Shown here piece by piece: positions 47,861 through 56,432 of a DNA stretch of 64,000 nt. This stretch comes from Candidatus Borrelia undatumii (GTDB lineage Bacteria; Spirochaetota; Spirochaetia; Borreliales; Borreliaceae): contig NZ_CP086555.2 of NCBI RefSeq assembly GCF_020882015.2, positions 186,001 through 250,000 of the forward strand, read 5' to 3'. Position 1 is the first letter of the stretch. Each line of letters begins with the position of its first letter. The notes beneath the pieces are model-generated. The model did no database searches and was not told the DNA's origin. It worked only from the letters and a program-made list of their open reading frames with translations. Position numbers and translations under genes: made by a program.

Positions 47861-49870
47861 CTAATTAGCAAAATATGCAAATTCTCCCCTCCCTGTCTGC
47901 TGATTAAAATTGATCTCAACAGATAAATTTAAATATCCACTGGGTTCTTGGGCACCCGGATAATTGTACTCAAGTAAGTAAGTTCCCGTTCTCTGTTTCA
48001 TCAGCAAATCAAAAACCCTAGACACTCCCTCATAGGACGAAAAAGGAACCACTGCTCCTCCAGTCTCATCTACCAGATATTGTAATTTAGGATCTACAGG
48101 CCCATTTCCAAACAATATCAAATAAAATCTAATATCATTATTTTTATAATAATTTAGAACAGTGCCTACAGAATATGTATCAAAAGCAGAACGACCCAAA
48201 GCTCCATTATTAAAATAAAGAACGGCTCTTTTTGAACTCTTCGACATGAGCTCAGAGCCCGCCAGCTTTAAGCTTACATCTGTCTTCACATAAGTTGAAT
48301 CATAAGACCCAAGAGAATTTGTCTTATTAATGGTGCTTAATAAACTACCGATATTGTCTATTAAAGGCACTCTTGTCGCATTTACAAAACTAAATTTCTT
48401 ATTCTTACCGCCCTTTATAAGAGTATTTATACCCATAATCTGCTCTGCTTCATAACTTTTCATACCCAAAGACTTATCAAGCACAACTGAAATATTCATC
48501 TCGCTAGAGGTATTAACATCATGAGCGACTTTAGGATTAACAATGTAATATTCTTCATTAGCAATTGCAAAATTTTCACTTTTAAGACCTACAATCGGCA
48601 ATCCACTCCTACCACTAACATTAAGTTCAACATAAATTTTAGAATCTCCGTTCCCGATTACTCTTCTCACATCAACATTTAGACTGTCATAAATGCTAAC
48701 ATCACTCTTATAAATTGAAATCCTAGCATTATTAAAGTCCGAAACAACAATTTGATTATTGACATCAATAATCGAAGACGAAATCTTCGATTCGATACTA
48801 TCTGCTTTTAACAGCTTATCAAACATCTTGTTCAAAACGTTATACCTATAAACACCATATTTTGAAGATATAATAATGTTATTACCTACGACATCGCTAC
48901 TGAGTCCTTCTATGCCCTCAATAGAGGTTTGAGAAGTGTATAAATGATTACCGCTAGTATCGAAAACTTCAATAGAGCTTTTAAGCGTATCGGCAACATA
49001 AATATTTCCATTCAGATAAGTAATACCCGTAGGTCCCAAAAGCCCCATAAAACCTACTGTCTTAACGCCAAAATGCGAAATAAAATTACCATCAACATCA
49101 AATTTACTTACTCGTTTATTTCCCCACTCGCTTACGTAAATATAATTTCTGTCATCAACCGTCATATATTGAGGGGCAAGCAATTCGCCAACTCCCGTCC
49201 CCTTCTTTCCAATCGAACCCCTCCTAACCCCAATAATCTTGTCATATACACCAATCTCATCCCTTGAGTAAAGGGTAACATAAAGCAATCCATCAAGCTC
49301 AACTAGGTCATAAGGAGACTTCAAATAATTAACACCATCCTTAACCAAAACACCAATGTTGTTATTAGCGTCGAAATGCAGTATTTCATTTCCCACAAAA
49401 TTAACAGCATAATACCCACCGTATTGATCTGACCTCAAGGACGTAATCTGGTATCCGTGTGGCCGCCTATAAATAGAGTTATCAAGAGACGCTACCCTGA
49501 TAAGTCTTTCAACACCAAGTTCATGATCCAAAAAGACACCTCTTCTCTGTTCAATTGTAGAGACTAATTGCTTAAGGTAGGCGGCCTTATACCCTTGAGA
49601 CTCTAAATTTCTCCATTCCATCAAAGCTTCTTCAATATACCCCAATCTGTAATAGACATTACCCGTCCAAAAATGATAATCAAGGTTATTCGGATTAAAG
49701 CTCAAAACCTTTTTAAGAGACAATAAAGCATCATCATAAAGCCCGTTATTATAGGAAGTAAGGGCCCACCTAAATTCTTCCTGAGCGTCTTTATTTGTAA
49801 CTATCCCCCGAGAATTTAACACGAATGTACCCCCGAAGAACAAAATAATTACATTAAAAAACAAAATCAT
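47861..49870 (-). CDS. exported TPR/NHL-repeat/VWA-like protein
   Basis: After a signal or membrane segment (about 1-22) come TPR units (about 30-100), then NHL-type beta-propeller repeats (about 130-390; for example YDKIIGVRRGSIGKKGTGVGELLAPQYMTVDDRNYIYVSEWGN). The C-terminal third resembles a VWA domain with VVLDKSLGM, where the usual DxSxS metal site is altered, and FYLILFGNG. ATG 49870 follows GAGGGA and is preferred. BB0236 position. Function unknown; probably a periplasmic assembly or sensing scaffold. Confidence 0.8.
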   Translation of the reverse strand: MILFFNVIILFFGGTFVLNSRGIVTNKDAQEEFRWALTSYNNGLYDDALLSLKKVLSFNPNNLDYHFWTGNVYYRLGYIEEALMEWRNLESQGYKAAYLKQLVSTIEQRRGVFLDHELGVERLIRVASLDNSIYRRPHGYQITSLRSDQYGGYYAVNFVGNEILHFDANNNIGVLVKDGVNYLKSPYDLVELDGLLYVTLYSRDEIGVYDKIIGVRRGSIGKKGTGVGELLAPQYMTVDDRNYIYVSEWGNKRVSKFDVDGNFISHFGVKTVGFMGLLGPTGITYLNGNIYVADTLKSSIEVFDTSGNHLYTSQTSIEGIEGLSSDVVGNNIIISSKYGVYRYNVLNKMFDKLLKADSIESKISSSIIDVNNQIVVSDFNNARISIYKSDVSIYDSLNVDVRRVIGNGDSKIYVELNVSGRSGLPIVGLKSENFAIANEEYYIVNPKVAHDVNTSSEMNISVVLDKSLGMKSYEAEQIMGINTLIKGGKNKKFSFVNATRVPLIDNIGSLLSTINKTNSLGSYDSTYVKTDVSLKLAGSELMSKSSKRAVLYFNNGALGRSAFDTYSVGTVLNYYKNNDIRFYLILFGNGPVDPKLQYLVDETGGAVVPFSSYEGVSRVFDLLMKQRTGTYLLEYNYPGAQEPSGYLNLSVEINFNQQTGRGEFAYFAN

Positions 49871-49934
49871 TCCCTCATCCCTAAGCAGCGCCATCTAGAA
49901 CTGGCATTATCGCATATTGCACACCATATATTAT

Positions 49935-49977
49935 ACTATGCAATGTTGAATATTAACACCTAAACCAACTATGCAAT
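49935..49977 (+). repeat. direct repeat ACTATGCAAT upstream of lnt
   Basis: ACTATGCAAT occurs at 49935-49944 and again at 49968-49977, 33 bases apart, in the 137-base gap between divergent genes (47861-49870 and lnt). The spacing is close to three helical turns. It may be a protein site, but that is a guess. Confidence 0.4.
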
Positions 49978-50007
49978 ATACTTTTGTAGATGATAAAAAG
50001 AGGAAAA

Positions 50008-51579
50008 ATGAAAACAAGATATTTTTACCTGGCTATATTTTCTGGCCTTCTTACGACTTTAGCAATTCCAAATGAAATAAAAAATACAGGATATTCAACT
50101 ATCGGATTTTTTGCATACATACCACTTTTCATTGCGCTAATTCAAATAAGAGACAAAAAAAACTTAATTATCCTTGTGGTCTTTTATTTTCTAGTGGCCA
50201 ATAGCTTACAAAATTTTTGGCTTGCATTTTTTCACTCGTTTGGATTATTTACATTCCTGGGTGCAATAATAGGATACATGCCCTATTCTTTAGTGTTAGG
50301 TTATCTGCTGTATCATTCCTTAAGAGCTTTTGAGAACAAAACATTAACCTTGGCTATACTTTTTACACTTTACGACTATTCAAAGTCAGTTGGATTTTCA
50401 GCATACCCTTGGGGATTATCAGCATTTATGGTCAACAACTTTAATGAATTAATACAAGTGGCTGACATTTTTGGAGTGTTTTTTGTATCTTTTGTCGTCT
50501 ATTTTTTTAACGCAGGAATTGCAAATCTTTTCATCAAACAAAACAAAATAAATAAATTAAGTGCTCTACTTTCTATTGTGTTAACGGGGGCATCCTTTAC
50601 CTATGGAATTATTAAAAAAATAGAAATAAACCCAATATTAAACAAAAAAGTGGATACCTTAAATATTTCAGCAATTCAACTCAACATTGACCCTTGGTTA
50701 CCTGGAAATTATAAAGAAAGCATTAAGAGATCTATTAAACTTACCAGAGAAGCTTTAAAAGAAAATCCAGATATAGAACTTGTACTCTGGAGTGAGGGAG
50801 TGCTCACCTTTCCATTTGATTCTTATAAAGAATATGCCCATAATAATTCAGAATTACTCGAATTATACGATTCAATAAATAAATTAATCATAGAAAGCAA
50901 ATCTCATTTCGTTATCGGTTCACCTTCAAACATAGACCGAAAATTAAGGACACATCAAAATTCGGTCTATGCAATAAAACCCAATCTGAGCATAGAAAAT
51001 ATATACTCTAAGGTATTTTTGGTTCCATTTGCAGAAAAAGTACCATTTCATGATTATGAATTTGTAAGGGAATTTTTTCTTAACAATTTCGGAATCGCAG
51101 GGCAAGCTAGCGGAGACAAGATTGAAATATTTAAAATGAAGAAATTCCGATTGGGTCTTTTAATATGCTACGATGACGCATTTACCGACCTTGCAAGAGC
51201 TTATAAAAACCAAGGCGCAAACCTGCTACTAAACTTCTCAAACGACTCCTGGTCAAAAACAAACTCATCAGAGTGGCAGCATTTCGTAGTAGCAAAGTTC
51301 AGAAGCATAGAAAACGGAATCAAAACCGTCAGAGCCACAAATTCTGGAATAACCACAGTAATCAACGAATACGGAGAAAATGTAGAAAGCCTCAAAACGT
51401 TTAAAGAGGGATATCTAACCGCAAAAATCAAACTACCCCCAAAGATAACAACAGTCTATGAACACATCGGAGACCTCTTCATATACATCCTTGCAATAAT
51501 GTTTACAGCAACGACAATAGGCTACTTTATTGAAGACAAAACCCATCCATCTCCCTTTTTCACAAAACCTAAAGTCTGA
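50008..51579 (+). CDS. lnt: apolipoprotein N-acyltransferase
   Basis: Lnt adds the third acyl chain to lipoproteins, which are numerous in Borrelia. Six or more membrane helices at the N-terminus precede a nitrilase-like domain with the catalytic set: WSEG (Glu), SKVFLVPFAE (Lys) and LLICYDDAF (Cys). The frame is open to 49990, but ATG 50008 follows AAGAGG. The last 58 bases overlap the convergent gene at 51522-52292. An inverted repeat is inside the gene at 50931-50971. Confidence 0.93.
   Translation: MKTRYFYLAIFSGLLTTLAIPNEIKNTGYSTIGFFAYIPLFIALIQIRDKKNLIILVVFYFLVANSLQNFWLAFFHSFGLFTFLGAIIGYMPYSLVLGYLLYHSLRAFENKTLTLAILFTLYDYSKSVGFSAYPWGLSAFMVNNFNELIQVADIFGVFFVSFVVYFFNAGIANLFIKQNKINKLSALLSIVLTGASFTYGIIKKIEINPILNKKVDTLNISAIQLNIDPWLPGNYKESIKRSIKLTREALKENPDIELVLWSEGVLTFPFDSYKEYAHNNSELLELYDSINKLIIESKSHFVIGSPSNIDRKLRTHQNSVYAIKPNLSIENIYSKVFLVPFAEKVPFHDYEFVREFFLNNFGIAGQASGDKIEIFKMKKFRLGLLICYDDAFTDLARAYKNQGANLLLNFSNDSWSKTNSSEWQHFVVAKFRSIENGIKTVRATNSGITTVINEYGENVESLKTFKEGYLTAKIKLPPKITTVYEHIGDLFIYILAIMFTATTIGYFIEDKTHPSPFFTKPKV
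50931..50971 (+). repeat. 11-bp inverted repeat inside lnt
   Basis: CATAGACCGAA (50931-50941) and TTCGGTCTATG (50961-50971) are exact reverse complements with a 19-base centre. It lies in the nitrilase-like part of lnt. No function is evident. Confidence 0.7.
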
Positions 51580-52292
51580 CTATTGCTCCAAAATGGAATG
51601 TTTTTAGTAATATTATTCTTCCTGGACTTAACCCGCACGCTGTAGTAAACATCAGATTCTTTGACAATCTTTAGGGATTTTAGGTCATAAAAATCATCAA
51701 CTGAAAGGTAACCCAGCTCATCCTTGCCAACACCAGCTGAAGCATCTTCTAAGTTTGAAATAACAACATCCTTAGCCCCAACCTTATCTAAAACCTTAAT
51801 CTCATCCGCCATAACAGAATTAAGCAAATTAACATCTTGCAAAAGAAGAGCTCTTGCAAATTTGTTAAATTGGAATTTAACGGCCTGCTCCTTATTCCTC
51901 TCCCTTGCCATCTCGGCAACGTATTCGATTTTAGGGGCATTTGTCAACTCATTGATCTCAATCTTACCATGAACTATTCCCGGTATCTCATCAAGCTTAA
52001 CATCTTCAAACGCAATGGACTTAACTTCCCCCTCCATACTCATCCTAGAGTCGATTTCCTCTATGGCAATCTTAAAGTCAACCTCCTCCTTAAGCCTAGG
52101 ATAAAGCTCTAAAGCCTTCTTTTGGAATCTTTTCCCCTTCTTGTCTTTACCAACATCAATATACCTCTGACCCACCTCATAATAAAAAATAGCAAGTTCC
52201 TTTTGTCTATCATCAACCACAAAATCACCCTTCGCAAACAAACTCACAAAGACCAAAGAAAAAAATAAAAAATATAATGCCAACTTTCTCAC
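51522..52292 (-). CDS. TPR-like exported protein (BB0238 orthologue)
   Basis: A signal peptide (about 3-20, FSLVFVSLFA) is followed by TPR-like helices (FYYEVGQRYIDVGKDKKGKRFQKKALELYP) and a C-terminal domain. The B. burgdorferi orthologue BB0238, as I recall, is needed for mouse infection and stabilises the BB0323 protein. GTG 52292 lies five bases after GGAGG and is preferred to ATG 52307. Its last 58 bases overlap lnt on the other strand. Confidence 0.8.
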   Translation of the reverse strand: MRKLALYFLFFSLVFVSLFAKGDFVVDDRQKELAIFYYEVGQRYIDVGKDKKGKRFQKKALELYPRLKEEVDFKIAIEEIDSRMSMEGEVKSIAFEDVKLDEIPGIVHGKIEINELTNAPKIEYVAEMARERNKEQAVKFQFNKFARALLLQDVNLLNSVMADEIKVLDKVGAKDVVISNLEDASAGVGKDELGYLSVDDFYDLKSLKIVKESDVYYSVRVKSRKNNITKNIPFWSNSQTLGFVKKGDGWVLSSIK

Positions 52293-52350
52293 GCCAACCT
52301 CCAACAAAACGCAGAATCTCTAAAAGCAAAAACGATAAGCCACAAGTAAA

Positions 52351-52953
52351 TTATATTACAAGTCTATCCTCAATTAAAGAAATAATCCTACTTTTGTGTT
52401 CATCATCAAAAATATTGAAGCTATCATATTCAAGTTTCAATTTAGGAGACAAGTTGTAACTATCGTACCAACTTAAATATTTTCTATTAAGGTTATCAAG
52501 GTATTCTCTGGAAATTCCCGTCTCAAAACTTCTATTTCTATTCTTAATTCGCCGTTCAGCTTCATCAACACTACAATCAAGATAAATCATCAAAACGGCA
52601 GCCTGAATATGCTCTAACATATTGTCAAGCAAATCAAGATATATTCTATATTCATCGTCGGAAATATAGCCCCCCTCATTTAAAAGGGAGGCAAAAACAC
52701 GATCCCCATAAATAGATCTATCAAGTATGCCTCCCTTAGTTCTAAATATAGCCTTTATAAGCTTAAACCTTTCATTTAAGAAATTAATCTGAACAGGAAA
52801 AGCCCATCTAGATTTATCCCTGTAAAATTTGTCTAAAATCGATAATGTAAATTCATTATTCAACTCACTATAAAAGGGGACATTAAGCTCCCTAGACAGA
52901 ATGCTTCCAAGAGTAGTCTTTCCTGCACCAATTAAACCCTCGATTATAATCAC
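52351..52953 (-). CDS. deoxynucleoside kinase
   Basis: The protein has P-loop EGLIGAGKTT at the very N-terminus, DRSIYGDRVFA and a lid region RRIKNRNRSFE, which match deoxyadenosine/deoxyguanosine kinases. Borrelia has no de novo purine synthesis and would use such a kinase for salvage. GTG 52953 gives VIIIEGLIGAG with GGAGG upstream; TTG 52962 or 52968 is possible. Confidence 0.88.
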   Translation of the reverse strand: MIIIEGLIGAGKTTLGSILSRELNVPFYSELNNEFTLSILDKFYRDKSRWAFPVQINFLNERFKLIKAIFRTKGGILDRSIYGDRVFASLLNEGGYISDDEYRIYLDLLDNMLEHIQAAVLMIYLDCSVDEAERRIKNRNRSFETGISREYLDNLNRKYLSWYDSYNLSPKLKLEYDSFNIFDDEHKSRIISLIEDRLVI

Positions 52954-53120
52954 CAAATTTGCCTCCAAAATTTAAATCAAAATCCATGATAGTTAAAAAA
53001 CAGAATTATTTAAACATTCAAAAACACGAAGTGACTAGTGGCAAAAATCTTAAAAACATCTAACTCTTCCAAACAAACCACATTGTCGAATTTAGAACCT
53101 TTAAACCATTGACATTCATA

Positions 53121-54008
53121 ATGATAAAAAATAGAATTTTTAGCGTAAGCATCATTCTAATCGTTTTAGTTCTGGTTTGGGGGAATATTTATATGGGTAT
53201 CGAATCTATGGTGGCTAATTTGAATGAGTCGCCGTTACTTGGCGGTGTGGTGGGGGGCGTAGCGATTAGATTCACTCAGAAAGAGGGGACTCTTACCCAA
53301 AGTACCAACGAGAAGGGAATAGAGGATGTCAGTTCAAATGGGGCAAGCTGTGTCGCTCTGGATCGTGAAAAGGTTTGTGGTTTTGGTTGGCGGAAGTTTG
53401 GGATCTGTGGTATTAGACCCCCATCGGAAAGCCTATTAAGAGACGGAAATTTTGAGTACAGGGTCTTCTTTCACCACGCAATATGCGAACTTGTAAACTA
53501 TCCAAAGCCGCATATGGATAGTTTGCAAGTTATAGGTGCGGAATCAGGCTCCATTAACACCCCAAGTAAAACCTCCAAGCTTGTGGACAGGTTTGCAGAT
53601 TGTGGAAATGCTGCTGACCTATCGGAGAGCCCTCAAGAAGAGGAATTATTAGTTCTTGGGGGTGCGTTGTTGCGGAAATGTAAGCACAGCATTACTGTTC
53701 TTAATCGCACACTCCTTGAAGCAATGGATATCAAAGCATTAAGGAGAAAATCAGCAAATACTGCGTCAAGTGAATACGAAACAGAATTAGGCAAGTTTGT
53801 TGTGTTTGGAAACGAATTTAATAGTTCGGATATGCTAAATGCACATGAAAGAGCCGGCATAACAGAAAATATGAGTGAGTCACTGAAAAAGGCTTTGCAC
53901 AGCAATGAAAACAACCCTCTGGGTTGGAATGGGTCTTTAGCCAACTACACAAATAATAACATAGTCAATAAATCCAACAAAGATTACAGAAAGTTGATTT
54001 TAAAGTAA
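53121..54008 (+). CDS. orphan exported protein of unknown function, unusual composition
   Basis: I do not recognise this 295-residue product. It has one N-terminal hydrophobic helix (about 7-28), probably an uncleaved anchor or signal, then a polar Ser/Asn/Glu-rich region with at least seven cysteines and no repeated domain. The first half is G-rich: 33 of 60 bases are G/C at 53221-53280 and 31 of 60 at 53341-53400, against a clearly lower level in neighbours. No SD is seen before ATG 53121; 53109 is the next upstream. It lies 28 bases before glpF on the same strand. It is not in the gene order I recall for Lyme Borrelia. It could be an acquired or fast-evolving gene, or a decaying one. Confidence 0.5.
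   Translation: MIKNRIFSVSIILIVLVLVWGNIYMGIESMVANLNESPLLGGVVGGVAIRFTQKEGTLTQSTNEKGIEDVSSNGASCVALDREKVCGFGWRKFGICGIRPPSESLLRDGNFEYRVFFHHAICELVNYPKPHMDSLQVIGAESGSINTPSKTSKLVDRFADCGNAADLSESPQEEELLVLGGALLRKCKHSITVLNRTLLEAMDIKALRRKSANTASSEYETELGKFVVFGNEFNSSDMLNAHERAGITENMSESLKKALHSNENNPLGWNGSLANYTNNNIVNKSNKDYRKLILK
53488..53531 (+). repeat. 17-bp inverted repeat inside orphan ORF
   Basis: AACTTGTAAACTATCCA (53488-53504) and TGGATAGTTTGCAAGTT (53515-53531) are reverse complements except for one position, which can form G-U. The loop is 10 bases. A U-tract is absent. Confidence 0.85.
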
Positions 54009-54036
54009 GCTTATATTAAACATAAGGAGGTTATAT

Positions 54037-54804
54037 ATGGTTTATACGCGCTCTAAAGAGTTTGCTTCAGAATTCCTAGGGACATTTATTCTTTTAGCCC
54101 TTGGAACAGGTTCTGTAGCCATGACGGTCTTATTCCCATCAAGTCCAACTGTAGCAGGGGAAATAATAAAGGGAGGATATACAAATATAGTGTTTGGATG
54201 GGGTCTGGGTGTGACATTTGGGGTTTATACGGCTGCAAGAGTTAGTGGAGCCCACTTAAATCCTGCTGTTAGCATTGGACTAGCTATGACTGGAAGATTT
54301 CCAATGTCAAAACTCTTTCACTATATCTCGGCACAAATGCTTGGGGCTTTTTTTGGAGCTTTAATGACACTGGTGGTATTTTATCCCAAATGGATCGAAA
54401 TAGACCCTAAATTTGAAACTACGCAAGGAATTATGTCCACTTTCCCTGCAGTCACTGGGTTTTTACCCGGCTTTATTGACCAAATATTTGGAACATTTTT
54501 ATTGATGTTTCTAGTCCTGATTGTCGGACAATTTGTAAAAGAAGGAGCTAAGAACCCATTCTTTCCGTTTATTATTGGGGCAATAGTTTTGTCTATTGGA
54601 ATAAGCTTTGGGGGAATGAATGGTTATGCTATTAACCCAGCAAGAGATTTAGGCCCAAGGCTACTCCTATTAGTGGCTGGTTTTAAAAATCATGGCCTTG
54701 ATGACATCAGTGTAGCACTCATCCCTATACTAGGGCCAATAATTGGTGCCATTTTAGGCGCTATAGTTTATGGGTTTACCCTGGAGGAAAAAGAAAAGTC
54801 CTAG
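54037..54804 (+). CDS. glpF: glycerol facilitator
   Basis: An aquaglyceroporin of 255 residues with six helices and the two NPA half-helices: [11 protein letters not shown] and [13 protein letters not shown]. The Asp in NPARD points to glycerol passage. Strong SD AAGGAGG before the ATG. First of the glycerol block glpF-glpK-glpT-glpQ-glpD. Confidence 0.97.
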   Translation: MVYTRSKEFASEFLGTFILLALGTGSVAMTVLFPSSPTVAGEIIKGGYTNIVFGWGLGVTFGVYTAARVSGAHLNPAVSIGLAMTGRFPMSKLFHYISAQMLGAFFGALMTLVVFYPKWIEIDPKFETTQGIMSTFPAVTGFLPGFIDQIFGTFLLMFLVLIVGQFVKEGAKNPFFPFIIGAIVLSIGISFGGMNGYAINPARDLGPRLLLLVAGFKNHGLDDISVALIPILGPIIGAILGAIVYGFTLEEKEKS

Positions 54805-54839
54805 GCATAAATCCGAACGTTAAAGAAGGAGAAATTATC

Positions 54840-56330
54840 ATGAAGTATATCCTATCTATTGACCAAGGCACTACTAGTTCAAGAGCAATAGTATTTGACA
54901 AGAATGCTAACATAAAGGGGCTCGCACAAAAAGAATTTACACAAATTTACCCACAAGCAGGTTGGGTTGAACATGACCCTAATGAGATATGGGGATCTCA
55001 ACTAGGGGTTGTAGCAGAGGCATTAGCAAATGCAAGAACTTTTCCCAGTGAAATTGCAGCAATTGGAATTACAAATCAACGAGAAACTACCATTATCTGG
55101 GATAGAAGTACAGGACACCCGATTTATAATGCAATAGTCTGGCAAGACAGGAGAACAGCATCGATCTGCGATAAACTCAGAGCAGAAGGAAAAGATAAAA
55201 TTATTTTAAAAAAAACAGGTCTTGTATTGGATGCCTACTTTAGTGGTACAAAAATAAAATGGATACTAGACAATGTTGCGGGAGCAAGAGAACGAGCGGA
55301 AAAGGGGGAATTGTGCTTTGGGACAATAGACACTTGGCTAATATGGAACCTTACTAAGGGGAAGGCACATATTACTGATTACTCTAACGCATCGAGAACT
55401 CTACTTTTAGATATAAAAACGCTTGAATGGGATGAAGAGATTTTGCAGATGTTGGACATACCAAAAGCAATTTTACCTGATCTTAGACAAAGCTCTGAAA
55501 TATATGGTAAAACTGATTCCTCACTGTTTGGAGCAGAAATAACCATTTCAGGAATTGCTGGCGATCAATTTGCCGCAACATTTGGACAGGCTTGCCTTAA
55601 AAAGGGAATGGCTAAAAATACATACGGAACTGGATGCTTTGCCACTGTTAATATAGGTGGGGAAGCCATTATTAATGATAAGAATCTTTTAACCTCAATT
55701 GCATGGAGAATAAACGACTTAACAACTTATGTCCTTGAAGGAAGTGTTTTCATCGGAGGAGCTGTAGTTCAATGGCTAAGGGATAATCTTGAACTTTTCA
55801 GAAAAAGCTCTGAAGCAGAAGCGCTAGCAGCTTCAGTAAGTGACAATGGGGGAATTTATTTCGTTCCCGCATTCGTAGGTCTTGGAGCGCCTCACTGGGA
55901 TTCCTACGCTAGAGGAACAATTATCGGACTTACAAGGGGGTCAACAAAAGCACACATCACAAGAGCCGCCCTTGAAAGCATTGCGCTGCAAAGCTTTGAT
56001 GTACTAACAGCAATGAAGGATTCCGTTCAAAACTTCGAAATACAAGAGCTTAGAGTTGACGGAGGAGCTAGTAAAAATAACTTACTAATGCAATTTCAAG
56101 CTGATATTTTACAATGCAACGTTGTAAGGCCTAAAATTACAGAAACAACTGCCCTTGGGGCTGCATATCTTGCAGGGCTTGCTGTAGGTTACTGGGAAAG
56201 TGCCGAAGAAATTACAGACCTCTGGAAATCGGATAAAATCTTTGAGCCCTCAATGGAAAAAAGCAAAAGAGAAGATTTGCTTTATAATTGGAGCAAAGTA
56301 ATTAATAGAGCGAAAGCTTGGATTAAATAA
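54840..56330 (+). CDS. glpK: glycerol kinase
   Basis: GlpK phosphorylates glycerol to glycerol-3-phosphate and so traps it. Intact FGGY kinase with [15 protein letters not shown] at the start, [15 protein letters not shown] and [21 protein letters not shown]; 496 residues is standard. It follows glpF by 35 bases with an SD AGGAGA. A hairpin in the gap before glpT could lower transcription further on. Confidence 0.97.
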   Translation: MKYILSIDQGTTSSRAIVFDKNANIKGLAQKEFTQIYPQAGWVEHDPNEIWGSQLGVVAEALANARTFPSEIAAIGITNQRETTIIWDRSTGHPIYNAIVWQDRRTASICDKLRAEGKDKIILKKTGLVLDAYFSGTKIKWILDNVAGARERAEKGELCFGTIDTWLIWNLTKGKAHITDYSNASRTLLLDIKTLEWDEEILQMLDIPKAILPDLRQSSEIYGKTDSSLFGAEITISGIAGDQFAATFGQACLKKGMAKNTYGTGCFATVNIGGEAIINDKNLLTSIAWRINDLTTYVLEGSVFIGGAVVQWLRDNLELFRKSSEAEALAASVSDNGGIYFVPAFVGLGAPHWDSYARGTIIGLTRGSTKAHITRAALESIALQSFDVLTAMKDSVQNFEIQELRVDGGASKNNLLMQFQADILQCNVVRPKITETTALGAAYLAGLAVGYWESAEEITDLWKSDKIFEPSMEKSKREDLLYNWSKVINRAKAWIK

Positions 56331-56337
56331 AACTAAC

Positions 56338-56374
56338 CTCACTGGTCTAGCAGAAATATTGACAGGCTAGTGAG
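56338..56374 (+). terminator. stem-loop between glpK and glpT
   Basis: CTCACTGGTC (56338-56347) and GGCTAGTGAG (56365-56374) pair over 10 bp with two G-U, loop 17 bases. Only a short T run follows (TTTG), so termination may be partial. It would set glpF-glpK apart from glpT-glpQ-glpD. Confidence 0.5.
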
Positions 56375-56432
56375 TTTGAAATTCTGTGTTTAATATTCAA
56401 CGAGTTTTTATTTGTAACATAGGGAGATGGGT

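Noticed and set aside
53633-53944. 103-codon open frame on the minus strand in the orphan ORF region
   Set aside because: Antisense to the longer frame, no SD. I kept the plus-strand frame as it has a signal-like N-terminus, though neither is proven.
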